DNA of 64,000 bases from Lingula anatina (GCF_001039355.2 NW_019775398.1:1-64000), one strand, 5' to 3'. Shown: positions 1-12,029, counted from the first letter of the stretch. Made by a program: numbers and translations. The notes: generated by a model from the letters alone, not told the origin.

Positions 1-1003
1 TATATATTCAATACAAGTTGTTGATCAAAGGAGTGTACGCACTACACACCTATCAACGGACTCTTGCTTTAACAGAGGCTTGTAGCCATCTGAGAAAAGA
101 ACGGTAAACAGTTTGTTCAAAAAGGCTTATAGTACTAGTGATTGCCACCACGATTTTCATCAGCCCCAACTTTGATAAGTGGAAAGAAATTCGCTGTAGG
201 ATCGAAACAGAACAGTACTGCAATAAGGTTACTACATACAGCTGATCTTATCTCCATATCTTTTTTTTTTCTTTTTCACATTTTATCATTTGGTTTTGCA
301 CTGGAATGAATATTGATTATGACAACATATGACAAAAATGGTATTTCTTTGGTGTGCTTTAAGTCCACTGTCATTAAAACAGAATGCTTTATATATGTAT
401 GTTGCCTTGTGCATGTGTAACCACTACTCGGCTTTATACCCAATTCTACATGTATATTTGTCCCCTTGGGAAAGAAACCGGCTTAGAAAGAGATACACAA
501 CAGAAACCGCAAGGCCTATAATGCTCTTTCACAACAAGCAACTATATGTAGGCTATAAACTGTCTAACTTTAGACATCTAATTATATTGGTCGTGTGAGG
601 TACGTTTTACAAAATCTGTAATTATAAAGCTATTTATTTTATCCTTTTGTAAGAAAATAAAACCCTTTAATTGCGTTTGTATCCTCCGGTGATTCATTTA
701 GTCGACTAATGGAATTAAGTCAACCACTTTTAAGTGGGCTTGACGTTCGTAGAACGACTTAAAACGGGCACTGCTAAGCTGACCTCAACTAACAAGCTAT
801 CTGAGGTTAATAGGCTTATGGAAGCATACTTTTTTAAGAATCGGTTTCGACAAAAGGATCTTTGATACTGCGAGGCACGATTCTTTTAATACTCGACCCA
901 TTATACACGGTGATGCATAGGGGGAACGCAAGTTTTTTCGTTAATTCAAAGCTCGGCTAATCCCACGCTTCTTCTGGCAGTCTTTGAAAGCGACATCCGA
1001 ACG

Positions 1004-1122
1004 CCAGGCCTACCCAACTACCAGACTCGGCACCTAAGGATCCTGAATTAACCGGTATATCGGACCACACTACCCGTTTTCAAGGATCCTTATGTGCCGA
1101 GTCTTGTAGTTGGGTAGGCCTG
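1004..1122. repeat. Inverted repeat / hairpin, about 40-bp arms
   Basis: The left arm (about 1004-1043) and right arm (about 1083-1122) are near-perfect reverse complements. Both contain AGGCCTACCCAACTAC and, further in, the GACTCGGCAC and AAGGATCC segments. The loop is about 39 bases. The two arms differ at only two or three positions. It could be a small inverted-repeat transposon or a remnant of one. No other copy was noticed in the window. Confidence 0.7.
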
Positions 1123-1390
1123 AACGCTAATCTTCCCCATCGACGTGCGGTTATGTGTTACTGAAATCAGATTAATTTGCGGTTACGTGAAGCTTCCGCT
1201 TCAACATAATGAAAAGCGGAACCCTGGTCGACGGTACTGTCTCTGAAGACAATGCAGGTCTCTGGAAATTCAATTATGGATATGTATATTTTGTGCAGCA
1301 ATATTTGCCAATGGAAAGCGTGCTCAAATTTTGTGTAGGCTTCCATGATCTTTTTTGAAATGCAACAAATGGTTTCTGGCGACAGCAAAG

Positions 1391-1741
1391 TTAACAATAA
1401 TGTTTCAAGAAAACTGGAAATTTCAGGGTGTTTGTGTGTCTGGAGACAAGGCGTGACTTTTGAATTATATCCGACATTTCGTGCTGCAAATTAATTAAGA
1501 CAAAACGCATAGCTCGCTTGAGGTTGGTTTCTACTTGCATGTACGGCAGAAGAGACAGTATCAATATTTCGGATTGAAACATTCTAGCTATCATTGATTT
1601 TTTTTCTAGCACCTTCCTTGCATTTTGGTTAAACTTGACTAGCTTCATTTTTTCGAGTTCCAAATACTTAATTCTCTCAAACTTGGACGTAGCAAGTAAA
1701 GGATAACTTGTGTTGCTAGCACGTCCATTCAGCTTTATGGT
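1391..1741 (-). CDS. Unidentified open frame, possible gene fragment
   Basis: An open frame on the minus strand runs from just after a stop at 1742-1744 to a TAA at 1391-1393, about 116 codons, with its first ATG at 1648. The translation is rich in Lys, Leu, Glu and Ile and looks helical (for example FERIKYLELEKMKL). A second minus-strand frame (1167-1397) overlaps its end by a few bases, as if a frameshift separated two parts of one coding sequence. I recognise no domain. It may be a decayed exon or a chance open frame in AT-rich DNA. Confidence 0.2.
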   Translation of the reverse strand, partial: TIKLNGRASNTSYPLLATSKFERIKYLELEKMKLVKFNQNARKVLEKKSMIARMFQSEILILSLLPYMQVETNLKRAMRFVLINLQHEMSDIIQKSRLVSRHTNTLKFPVFLKHYC

Positions 1742-2106
1742 TTAGTGATACTCATAAAGGATGTAAAGCAAATCCGACGTTTACTGAAAACTGAAAATAT
1801 TAAGACAAAACACCAGAATCTTTCAAAGCCTTCCTTCCACTTAGAATTATTTATCTCTTGTGTCATTAACCCTTTATCTAGTTGAAGGAAAGTCTTGGGT
1901 CACAGAACGAAACTATGCTTTGTGGAGGTTGTCGTGGGCAGATAGCAAATCGCACTCAATAATGTCATGGAGCCTTCAAGGTACACCTGGTGTAACGAGA
2001 TTGAGGGTCAGTGTAACAGAAAGTCCGCCCTCCGTATAGTTATAATGGGTAGGGTTAGCATGAGCTAGGTGGGTCAAAATCTAGGGCGAAGCNAAGTCTA
2101 TGACAA

Positions 2107-2263
2107 CATTCAGAATAGGGGACTTTCTAGGCCGAAGGTCAAATATGGTAACCTACTACAAAACTTGCCGTCTAATTCGCTAATAGACACTGAATAGAAG
2201 TATTCAAGTGGGTCGGCCATATTTGGCCCTCCGCCTAGTTAGTCCCCCATTCTGAATGGCCCC
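2107..2263. mobile_element. Family-2 inverted-repeat element (MITE-like)
   Basis: It starts CATTCAGAATAGGGGACT and ends with the inverse form AGTCCCCCATTCTGAATG. Just inside each end is GGTCAAATATGG or its complement, and the centre has the segment TAGACACTGAATAGA. Related copies lie at 11397-11573 and 41225-41390, with a left half at 34724-34769. There is no coding capacity, so it is a non-autonomous element. Confidence 0.65.
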
Positions 2264-4942
2264 TATCAAGCTACACCGGTGAAGCAGCTAGGGACTGTAT
2301 AAATCTCCTGGAACCGTTGTCAGTTTCCCATTACTTTGTACAGGTGACACAGCCAGGTAACTCAAACCTGCAGTTATCACACGGGGCCTGGACGTCCATT
2401 CCTAGGGTCACTATTCCTCCCACAACCTTGCTAAATTGAAAACCAACTTCCGGTCGTATAAAATTGAAGATGTTATTGACTTTTCCATTAAACTGTATAG
2501 GGGATTTTTTTTGAAAAACCAATGAATATTTGTTTTATCTAGTATAGATAAAACAATGGGTGGGTTGCTTATTTTGTCGAAATAAACGTCGCATTTACTA
2601 ATTTGAGATTTGTATTTTGAAATATGAAAGACATGCACAACAAAAGTGACGTCTAAATCATTTTTCTAATCTAATCACGATATAACTACACAAGTTGACA
2701 GAAAAAATCGATCCCTCAAGCACTGTAGGTTGCAGGGTGAAACGTGGGGGGGGGGGGGTCAAGAGGGGCAGCTTCCTTAAGATATGATATAGAATTAAGT
2801 TGAGTAATAAGCTTACAATGTACCCTATAAGGAACCACGGGGCATACTACTGATACATGTACTATAACGCCGACGTTAGTATTGCTTAAAATGAAAATGA
2901 CAGCTTTTATCCCTTTTTTTGACCACACTCATCTTAGGACCCTTCCCGGAGCGACTCTTCAGTATCTTTCAAGGGTCCCTGTCAGCTTTTAAAGCAAAAT
3001 GTATATATATTTTTAATAGTTAGCCCTTCCCACTTAAAATTTGTTTCCTTATAGTATGAGAATTTAAATGCCCAAAAATCACATTGGATTTTACAGCTTT
3101 GCATATGATTACTATGTTTTAAATATATTAGAAGGCAATTTATATTTCCTCGGCAGGGCCTGCAGTTAAATTTCAAGCTGAATATTACTGACGGCGATTA
3201 CCCTGTTTTCCCAACAAGAGCACCAATGACATCTGGAGTTACCCCAGAATCAGCCTGGACATTTACTATTATTGTGTATGCCTTAGGGTCTGTCTTGGCA
3301 TTCATGAACATGAAATTATAGTTTATTTAGGCGGCATTTGTCTAATTGGAGCCAAAATAGAGCATTTGGAAACGTGTTTAGTTCATGAGATACCTGTTAC
3401 ATGACAGGGACATATGTCATATCACGATTTAATAGCAGAGACATGAAAAATTTTGGTGTTTGCTTTATAGAGAAGTATTCGAGAGCCTTTATGTTTTTTT
3501 TTCTGAGAACATCAGATTTTTTGCACCTATTTTTCCTTATTAGTGAAACGCATTGGGTTATGTATGGTTTAGTCTACCGATCTTGTTTACAGAGAGCCGC
3601 AGCTCGCCTACCAAATTATCAGTTTTGTCTGATTTCATGTTAGTTTTTTTTTTTTTTTTTTTTTGGTTCAAACGCATTGCACACTTTTATATAGGACTCG
3701 TAACTCCAGTGATACGAAAGACTAAGCATAGTTTAAATCATTCTAATGAACAAAAAGTGTTAATTTACCATTACATTCTACTTTATTGGAGCTAAGCGAA
3801 CAGAGCAATAATATTGCAATAAAATCAATTTTTAGACATTAAGTAAAATGTTTATTACTTTTTGTTATTTTTATGCATAAAGTGTCATTGTTATTGTGTA
3901 CTTTTACTGATTTACATGTAAAGTGATTCGTGCACTGGATTAAACTGCCTGTCTCTAAGTCCCTTCGTGAAGCAGCTTCTGATAACACGAGTCCGGCTGA
4001 CTTTCTGTTCATTATAATCCCGTTTGAACGCACCTCCTAAGACATATTTCCGGTTTATTTTGGTCCCGTGTGAACACACCTCTATGCCATCCATGCCTTT
4101 TCACCGCACGGTTTTAACATCTAAGCTATTTGAATCAACATGTTGTCAAATGACCTGAACCTGTTGTTTGATATATAGGGATTATAATCAGTACGCATTT
4201 TTAAATGTAAATCTGTTCGTTGCAATATGAAGACCTCGTCATTCATGTAAACACCTTCTGTGTAACCTTTGGTTTTAGCACCATTTTTTCTTGGCCTAAT
4301 CAGTGTTTTAGACGACATGTTGGGTAAGGTCTTAGACTTTTTCCAATTCCAGCTGCGCTTCTAGAACAGCCTCGGTCTGGTTACTAATTGATGATGTATT
4401 GGGGTTTGGAGGAACACAAATGCAGGTGTACCTCTGATATCCAGTCTTAGAGGAACACAATCAACGTTAGAATTTTTTTAAATTATAAAGCACTCTTTTT
4501 TTTTCCTGGCACTTTCAGCACTTTCAATCTCAACACCAAGGTGTACACTGTCCAGAATCGTTCAAATATTACAATGTACTGTGCACAACCATTGTTTCCT
4601 TCATAAGTTATTATATTTTCCGTCATAATGGACGCTAGTTAAATTAACCAAATTCCAGCCACATTTCGAGACTGGCTATATTGAAATAAGAAACCTACAA
4701 TCGCCGATTAATAGATAAAATTGGTATTGGATATGGCTACGGCTTGGTGATGAGGGGAATAATTCTGATCATTGATAACCAAAGCATGTACCGTAGTCTT
4801 ACTCCAATATGAACAAAGACTCCTGAAATAAATTGATATTAATCTCGAGTTGCAATTGGACAGTACTTAATGCCCACAGAAACTGTGTCTACAATTATGT
4901 TTTGAATCTTACCCTATTTCGATTGAGACACAGCGGTCTCAG

Positions 4943-5138
4943 AAAGGATGTAGACCTTTAATTACTCAACCCCTATAGCGATCTTGATTATCTTGGTAAA
5001 AGTTATAACTCTCATTGGTGACAGTAGCTAATCTAGGTTGAAAGGATGTCGACTTTTAATTCCTTAACTCTTATAGCGATCCTGATTATCTTGGTAAAAG
5101 TTATAACTCTCATTGGTGTCAGTAGCTAATCTAGGTTG
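4943..5138. repeat. Tandem duplication, two 98-bp units
   Basis: Units 4943-5040 and 5041-5138 share AAAGGATGT at their start, GATTATCTTGGTAAAAGTTA in the middle and AGTAGCTAATCTAGGTTG at their end. They differ at scattered bases, so this is an old duplication rather than an assembly error. Confidence 0.85.
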
Positions 5139-6950
5139 GTCAATTGCACTGATTGTGGGTCAAACATTCTCTGACGTTTTTAGACCAATGTCCGTAAGTC
5201 GGCTTTGCGTAGTTGACTATCTGATTTTAGCATTCTCTAGGCATAGCCCATGGACGTGGACTTTTTGCTCAAAAGGCCTCACGGTGTGACGTCGATTTGT
5301 TCGAATGTTCGGAAAGCATGGTATTAATTTCCAGGGGCAAATTTTGGTGTTCACCAAATTATCACTAAATGATGATAAACGACAAGATTGCGTGTCACAG
5401 AGAGCTTGAGCTAGCCCTATAATCATAAATTTTCATTCAGTTACCGTGGATGTATTGGTTTCATGTTAGCACATTTTGAATTTCGCTGGACAGAAAACTG
5501 TAATAACCAGCCTGTTGGTTGTTCAGGTTCTTCCGTTGTTTTTCACCAATAAGTCAACTGGGACAGGCAGATATAGTTTTCTGCTACATAGTTTATTTAA
5601 CTGCAAAACTCAGGTCTCTGCAACTATAAGTGTGTCTGTCCATCTAGCTATCTGTCTCCTTCTGTGTGGCTCTTAATTTAGATTTTTAATTAACTTCCAT
5701 AACTGACATGCAACCTGTCATGCTATATTCTTCTGAATAAATTAAAACTTAATTGCACATGCATTCCACACCTTCCATCTATAACAGCTTGCATTTTAAA
5801 TTTACTTTCCTAGCTGACATGCAACTTGCAACATACACATCTGTAGACATTAAAGCTTTTAAAATTGTAGATGCATTTTAAATAAACTTGTTCGAATTAA
5901 TATGCAAATCACATCCAAACTATAACAACTATCAATGGTTCAATACCAGACGTTGTTTATACTATAGTATAAAAGCGAATTGAAGTATGCCTTTAATTTT
6001 TTTTTTACTGTAAATCTACATTATTTTATGCTAAATCCAATGTGGCTGGGAGTGAACGTTTTGCGACCAGACCTTGGCACTCAGATTTTCTCGTAGTCCT
6101 TTAAAAGAATCCTTCATTTGTGTTAATGGAATGCAAGTTTACTTGAACTCCAAAATTCAGATATATGCTGGTCTTTTTATTTTTCTCGAGTTAACAAAGA
6201 CACAAGTACAGACGAAGTATAGTTTTATAGAAAAAATGCACACCAAGAGTCAGCAAGAGTCATGGCAAACACGTCTTCCACTGTTCAAAATTCAACCCAA
6301 CTTGTTAAATTAATTAATAATCACACGATCCTACGATTAAGATTAACAGGCGTTGACAATAAGCTGTAAAGAAGATTTCGGACAATCTAATCTTCTCACG
6401 ACGGGATGCGCGCGACTCTGATGGTTAAATAGCGAAACGTCACCATTTCATCTCGCTTTTGCGTCAATGCACGGGTTTGTCTGTGCCTATTACCGTCACA
6501 TTTGTCATACATCTACGCCTTGGCCATATTTAATACTCTTAATCAGCTTTATTTCGAGCAGACTCTTATTGATGGCAGTTCTATTATAAAGCCAGTTACT
6601 GATATCAGGACACATGGATTTTCACGCGTGATGGAATGTGTTGTCAACTTTAACAACAACCAAAATTGAAAATAAAAGATATTGTATTAGGTGGTATCTA
6701 CGTTAGAGCTACTGAGCTACTGTTGTTGAGCTTCGTGAACTCCATTGCCTCCAATGCGAGTCTATCCAAATTTCCTGCGATTAGTGCCGATAAGGTATTC
6801 TGTGAAGCAGAGTACCTCACGGTTATTTAGACGACCCAATCCATGCTGTTTGTCTCTGAGTAAGGTTACAAGCAAGGTACTCCTGAATAAAACCAGAATA
6901 ACCAATTGAAGGTTTAAGGAGTTCGTTCACGTACGTGTTTGTGAAATTGT

Positions 6951-6956
6951 CTTGCC
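6951..6956. repeat. Target-site duplication, left copy (CTTGCC)
   Basis: CTTGCC sits immediately before the left end of the foldback element and again at 7953-7958, immediately after its right end. The equivalent uninterrupted site near 9757 has a single CTCGCC. Confidence 0.75.
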
Positions 6957-7952
6957 TACCATGGCCCATAGGAGCCTACGCGTGCGTCTTTTAGACGCCC
7001 CTTTACATGCGAAAACGACAAGGCCTATGCCGAGTTCGTCTTTTACTACAGAGCTTTGAGAGCCGAAAATGGCATGGCTGTGTTTCTTTCGCCACTTACT
7101 GAACTCCAGAGATGCGAGATTGACACGACCCATGTCGCGTTTGTCTCTCAAAAGACACTGTTATAAAACATGAAATAGGCATTACGTGTGATTTTCGCAG
7201 CTGAATAAGTAGACCCTTATAAACGAAGTTGACGTGACCTTAGAGTCCACACAGACGCGCACGACATGTACTATTGGACATGGGTCAGTTGAAAGCGACA
7301 TTAACCTAAATGGCTCATGTTACTTTCAGCCAATTAATTTGAAACAGAAGGACCGTCTTAAAACCCTTTATATTTGAATCCTTGAAAATAAAAATATGAG
7401 GCCATATAATTATTACAAGCAATTAGCCACACTGTTATCTAGATAGCACTAAATTATGATGGGATTCAAATGAAAAAAATGTTTTGGGACAGCACAACAC
7501 TGTTTCAAATTAATTGGATTTGACATATAAGAGTTGGCTGAAAGTAACATGAGCCCTTTAGGTTAATAGGGTTTCAACTGACCCATGTCCAATAGTACAT
7601 GTCGCGCGCGTCTGTGTGGAGATAGATTTTGTTGGAGGTTTGTAAGAGTTGAAAGCGACATGACTCTCAAGTTACGTCAACTTCGTTTATAAGGGTCTAC
7701 TTATTCAGCTGCGAAAATCACACGTAATGCCTATTTCATGTTTTATAACAGTGTCATTTGAGAGACGAACGCGACATGGGTCGTGTCAATCTCGCATCTG
7801 TGGAGTTCAGTAAGTGGCGAAAGAGACACAGCCATGTCATTTTCGGCTCTCAAAGCTCTGTAGTAAAAGACGAACTCGGCATAGGCCTTGTCGTTTTCGC
7901 ATGTAAAGGGGCGTCTAAAAGACGCACGCGTAGGCTCCTATGGGCCATGGTA
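6957..7952. mobile_element. Foldback-type transposon with long terminal inverted repeats
   Basis: The ends are exact inverses: the left begins TACCATGGCCCATAGGAGCC and the right ends with its reverse complement. The inverted arms run about 390 bp on the left and about 450 bp on the right. The right arm has an extra stretch of about 45 bp around 7617-7666. A loop of roughly 130-150 bp lies between the arms. CTTGCC directly flanks both ends, and a related site without the insert lies at about 9757. Each arm holds an open frame of about 75 codons, but no transposase is recognisable. It resembles Foldback elements or a large MITE in structure, and its superfamily is unknown. Confidence 0.85.
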
Positions 7953-7958
7953 CTTGCC
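7953..7958. repeat. Target-site duplication, right copy (CTTGCC)
   Basis: Second copy of the 6-bp direct repeat flanking the foldback element. It is followed by a (CT)n run and segment B of the host repeat. Confidence 0.75.
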
Positions 7959-8876
7959 ATCTCTCTCTCTCTCTCGGACTTTTAATTTAATATGTTTCAA
8001 ATCATAGCACAAGTTATCTCCAACCTATCAAGCCGAATATACCCTGACTTCCACTTTCTTTTGTTTTTACCAATTTTCACCGCCAAAACAGAGGTTGTCA
8101 CAATTTTTCTGGAATCTGTGCTTCCCATCGGAGACACAAATACAGACACAGTATAGTTTTATAGAAGAAAATGCAGCCCGTCTAGGCACACCTCGCAGCA
8201 AGAGTTGTAGCAAATAAGTGTTTCACTATTCAAAATTCAACCTTGCTTAATATGTTAAATTGATTGATAATTAAGTTCCTACGATTAAGATTAATAGGCG
8301 TTGACAATAAGCTGTAAAGAAAATTTCGGACAATCTAATCTTCTCACGATGGGATGCGCACGACTCTGATGGTCAAGTAGCGAAACGTCACCATTTCATC
8401 TCGCTTTTGCGTCAATGCACGGGTTTGTCTGTACCTATAACAGCCACTTTTGTCTTGCATCTACGTCTTGGCCATATTTAATAGTCTTAATCAGCTGTCT
8501 TTCGAGCAGACTCTTATTGAGGACAGTAATTATCTAGGCAGTTACTGATGTCAGGACACATGAATTTTCACGTGTGAAGGAATGTGTTGTCGACTTTAAC
8601 AACCTAGCTAAACTGACAATATGAGATATTGTATTAGGTGGTATCTACGTCAGAGCTACTGTTGTTGAGTTTCTTGAACTGAATTTGATCAATTTAATTA
8701 AAAATTTCTACATTACTTTGCCCGAGGTTACAGACGGCTTGCAGTTACATACATGTACATGTGTTTACAGTAGTGCAGTCAAAGAAGATGCCGTGTACCA
8801 AATTTTGAATTTTTTTCAAACTACTTATAACTTTATCGATATTATGCTCAAAATACTCAAAACAAAATCTTATGCT

Positions 8877-9245
8877 TAAAAGGGTAACAACTCTTCACTT
8901 TGGCGGGAAAAGTGTCATAAAATAGATTTTCCTGGAGTATAAGACGATGTTCCCATACTAATCATTGGTACCTTCCGACATTCAAAGTTAGTTGATTGTT
9001 TGTGTGTGTGTGTGTGTGTGTGAGTGTGTGTGTGTGTGTGTTTATTTTAATAATCTTTTTTGAGATTATTCCAGAGTATAACCATCTATGAAGGTTCACG
9101 TGGTCCAATGGCAAGCACAGATTTCAGAATAATTGCGATAACCACAGTTTCGGTGGTAAAATGAATTTATTATATTTTTATGTGTTGTTTGCAATTTTTT
9201 ATTGTTTAATTTTGAATCTCGTACGAAGAGCTGTTATCTCTTTAA
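8877..9245 (+). mobile_element. Family-1 MITE, copy 1 (diverged)
   Basis: It begins AAAAGGGTAACAACTCTTC and ends GAAGAGCTGTTATCTCTTTAA, a diverged form of the terminal repeat seen intact at 53819-54154. The interior shares the TTTTCCTGGAGTA segment, a CACGTG-containing stretch (TTCACGTGGTCC) and a central near-palindrome. A (GT)n microsatellite at about 9001-9041 has expanded inside it. It lies within the tandem array. Confidence 0.7.
9001..9041. repeat. (GT)n microsatellite
   Basis: About twenty TG/GT dinucleotides with one GAG interruption, lying inside the family-1 MITE. Confidence 0.95.
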
Positions 9246-10340
9246 CTTTCGTCCCTATATTAATTTTCAGGTTTAATAATGCACCAGAACATGCGATTTA
9301 TATCGTCGACAAGAATAACAGTTTCTATCAATCAAAAAAGTTCACCTTGCCCATAAAATATTTTATCACCTGCTGTAACAGGTAATACTGATTACGGGAA
9401 CAACCGTCCAACATCATAGACAATGAACGATATGACAATCGTCCAGGAAACCAGGAGTGTTTTAAAACTAGTTTTTATCGTTCCATTTTTCAACAAGATA
9501 GTACTAAAGTACCTGTCGGTTTGCGGAATTATTAACCGCCATTGCCTCCAATGCTTTGTTCCAGTCTATCCAAATATCCTGCGATTTGTGGTGATAAGGT
9601 ATTCTGTGAAGCAGGGTACCTCACGGCTGTTTAGATGATCTAGTCCATGCTGTTTGTCTCTTAATAAGGTTAAAAGCAAGGTACTCCAGAATAAAACCAA
9701 CTGAAGGTTGAAGAAGTTCGTCCACGTACGTGTTTGTGATATTGTCTCGCCATGACTCTCTTTCTCTCCCTCCACTCTCTCTCTCTCTCTCTCTCTCGGT
9801 CTTTTAATTCAATATCTTTCCAATAATAACACAAGTCATATCCAACCCTTCAAGTCGAATATACCCTTACTTCCACTTTCTTTTGCTTTTACCAATTTTC
9901 TATATTTATTTTTCATTTGGTCAACTACATGTAACTACCACTCTAACGGCATTTCATCATTACAATGTAAACATTATATAATTAATATGTAAACGCTTGT
10001 AAATAACCTCACTTGAAAACTAAAATACTTTATTCCATCCAATATTTCGTCTGGTTACAGTTGGATCGTTAATTTGTTTGTCTGGAAAAGTATCAGTTTA
10101 TTTCTCAAGCCATTGACAAAACAGTACACAGCACAAATTTTTGTAATTATGGAAATGATTTCATCATTATTTGCCCATGCTCTTTCATTTAGGCGACTAT
10201 TATCCCATATAAATATTTAATTATATAGGTGGTTATTGACATCGAGACGCATGAATTTTCACGCTGTGAAGGAATGTGATGTAAACTCTAACAATAACCT
10301 ACATTGATTGTACATGTATATATAAGATATTGTATTAAGT

Positions 10341-10344
<4 letters not shown>

Positions 10345-10386
<42 letters not shown>
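10345..10386. repeat. (CT)n microsatellite
   Basis: Uninterrupted CT dinucleotides at the junction between segment X of the tandem array and a truncated family-1 MITE. Confidence 0.95.
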
Positions 10387-10387
<1 letters not shown>

Positions 10388-10390
<3 letters not shown>

Positions 10391-10419
10391 GTTATGGCAA
10401 TTATTCTGAAATCTGTGCT

Positions 10420-10460
<41 letters not shown>

Positions 10461-10641
10461 CGGGTAGACCTTCATTCTCTTAGGAGAATATTACAAAAAA
10501 ACACACTTTTCAGAAAAAAACATGGACTAACTTTGAATGTCCGAACGGATTCCTTAAATGTTGGTTAGTGCGGGAAAATCGTCCTTTATCCCAGGAGAAT
10601 CCGTTTTTAGACCAAAACGAACAGTTGTAATACCTTTTAAT
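10388..10641 (-). mobile_element. Family-1 MITE, copy 2 (truncated)
   Basis: Read on the minus strand, it begins TTAAAAGGTATTACAACTGT, followed by GTTCGTTTTGG, a CTCCTGGGATAAA segment and ATTCAAAGTTAGTCC, matching the family. The opposite terminal repeat is missing: the copy ends in a (TA)n run at about 10427-10457 and then a (CT)n run. The central palindrome is present in a diverged form (TTCTCTTAGGAGAAT). Confidence 0.65.
10427..10457. repeat. (TA)n microsatellite
   Basis: Uninterrupted TA dinucleotides inside the truncated family-1 MITE. Confidence 0.95.
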
Positions 10642-11396
10642 TACCCATAGCTCATGGATCATACTGCATTGTGGACAAGAGGCCGAGAGTAACTTCCAGA
10701 CTAGTCAGTAGTTTTCAATATGCTCCAAATGTACACCCCGAGTAACCAAGATTACTAGAAATGAAAATCTAACTCTGCCAATAAAAGAAGGACCGCATAA
10801 GGCGTGTAGACAATAGCGTTTATGTTCCAGTAACCTCTGAAACGCAGGTTGTAAGTGCCAGATTCGCACCCAGATAAAAGCATCATAAATCACCTAATGT
10901 CTAGGGGTGCCTAACCGCTTGAAAAAACATAACATTGATTTAATTCATCGTTAATTCCTCGTGGATGGCTATTTTGGTATCTCATCTCGCCATGTAAACA
11001 TAAGGGCAATGTTATTTCTGAACGGGAAAGAAGAACCTCGTCAAAATATTCGGTGGTTTGGCAAGTCATTTTAAGTTTTGCTAAAGACGATGCAAAAACA
11101 ACTCGTGATTGCCCAGGGCAAAACAATGGCAAATCCCAAGACGCAGTTGAAATTAATTTGACCCTTGCAGTAGTTTTAAGTAAACCCATCACTCATTTTA
11201 TAGACTGGTTGCGATTGCTTATATTATTTTTTTTATTCTTTTTATATTTAATAGCATCACTGAAACATTGCCATCGCAATTTGTAACTAATTCAGCGTCT
11301 CAGAATTTTGGTTGCTGCACTCTCGAGCACCCAGGGTATAAGAGATTACTGGAAACTTTTCAAGTCCAGTAACATGCAGAGGTGCGTTTATGAGCT

Positions 11397-11573
11397 CATT
11401 CATAACAGCGGCCTAACAGATCTGCGGATCAAATATGGCCACATATTAAAAACTTTGCCTCTTAATTCCCGATTAGACACTGAATAGATTCCCCGCTGGG
11501 ATTACGTGACAATCATTCAAGTGAGTTGCCATATTTCATCCGAGGATTTGTAAGTCCGCTGTTCTGAATGCGA
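11397..11573. mobile_element. Family-2 inverted-repeat element (MITE-like)
   Basis: A diverged copy, with TCAAATATGGCCAC near the left end, TAGACACTGAATAGATTCC in the centre and GTCCGCTGTTCTGAATG at the right end. These match the copies at 2107-2263 and 41225-41390. Confidence 0.6.
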
Positions 11574-11820
11574 TTTATATTCATGGTGAGTTTCCGGTGA
11601 CAAGTGAAAGTCAGGGTTCACGGTAGACGAAAATAAATTAATGGTAAATGACAGCGCACTGCTTTGTCAGTACATCCATAGCAACGAGCTGCAGGATTGT
11701 GAACCTCCATATTGCAATATACTTAACTTTTTCTAAAGATGATATTATAGTTGTCCGTTTTAACGTTTAAGCTCATGCTTACATGTACTTGATAAGAACT
11801 ACACATATCAAGACATAGAC

Positions 11821-12029
11821 CCCATTCCCAGAGATTAGATCGATCCAACTAGATCGACCTAACTCCCTGGGGGTTCACGCTAAATAGCTGTCAGCCGAGC
11901 GGGCACGAAAGTTAATTACCCCCTTACAGCTTGTAGTAGGCGGGACGGACATTTAAGCCGGATTATCTGACAGTAATCTAGCGAGACTCCCCACTGGGAT
12001 AGATCGATCTAAAATCTATGGGAATGCGC
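11821..12029. mobile_element. Family-3 inverted-repeat element (MITE-like), copy 1
   Basis: An element of about 209 bp. The left end reads CCCATTCCCAGAGATTAGAT and the right end reads ATCTAAAATCTATGGGAATG, an imperfect inverted repeat with GATCGATC inside each end. The core segments TTAATTACCCCCTTACAGCT and GTAGTAGGCGGGAC are almost unchanged in the copies at 45047-45262 and 46371-46587. Confidence 0.75.

Larger units (their letters stand above)
1..6194. other. Intergenic DNA, no gene recognised
   Basis: No exon with recognisable protein similarity was found on either strand. The stretch holds a hairpin at 1004-1122, an unidentified open frame at 1391-1741, a family-2 inverted-repeat element at 2107-2263 next to a single N (2093), a poly-T run near 3642-3664 and a 98-bp tandem duplication at 4943-5138. 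The rest is AT-rich and shows no structure I can name. Short open frames here look like chance. Confidence 0.6.
6195..10345. repeat. Degenerate tandem array of a composite unit (three partial copies)
   Basis: Three segment types recur in the same order. Segment X (about 6195-6730, 8135-8670 and a shorter piece about 10190-10345) contains GGAATGTGTTGTC and GATATTGTATTA. Segment A (about 6740-6956 and 9538-9756) contains CATTGCCTCCAATGC and GTATTCTGTGAAGCAG. Segment B (about 7953-8110 and 9757-9905) contains CTTCCACTTTCTTTTG. The first unit is split by the foldback element at 6957-7952. The second carries an insert at about 8680-9537 that includes a family-1 MITE. No coding sequence was found. 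Confidence 0.75.

Noticed and set aside
6927-7985. Matching open frames of about 75 codons in both arms of the foldback element, as a conserved small protein
   Set aside because: The match follows from the inverted-repeat DNA. The differences between the arms that I could place in the frame all change the amino acid, so there is no sign of selection on a protein.
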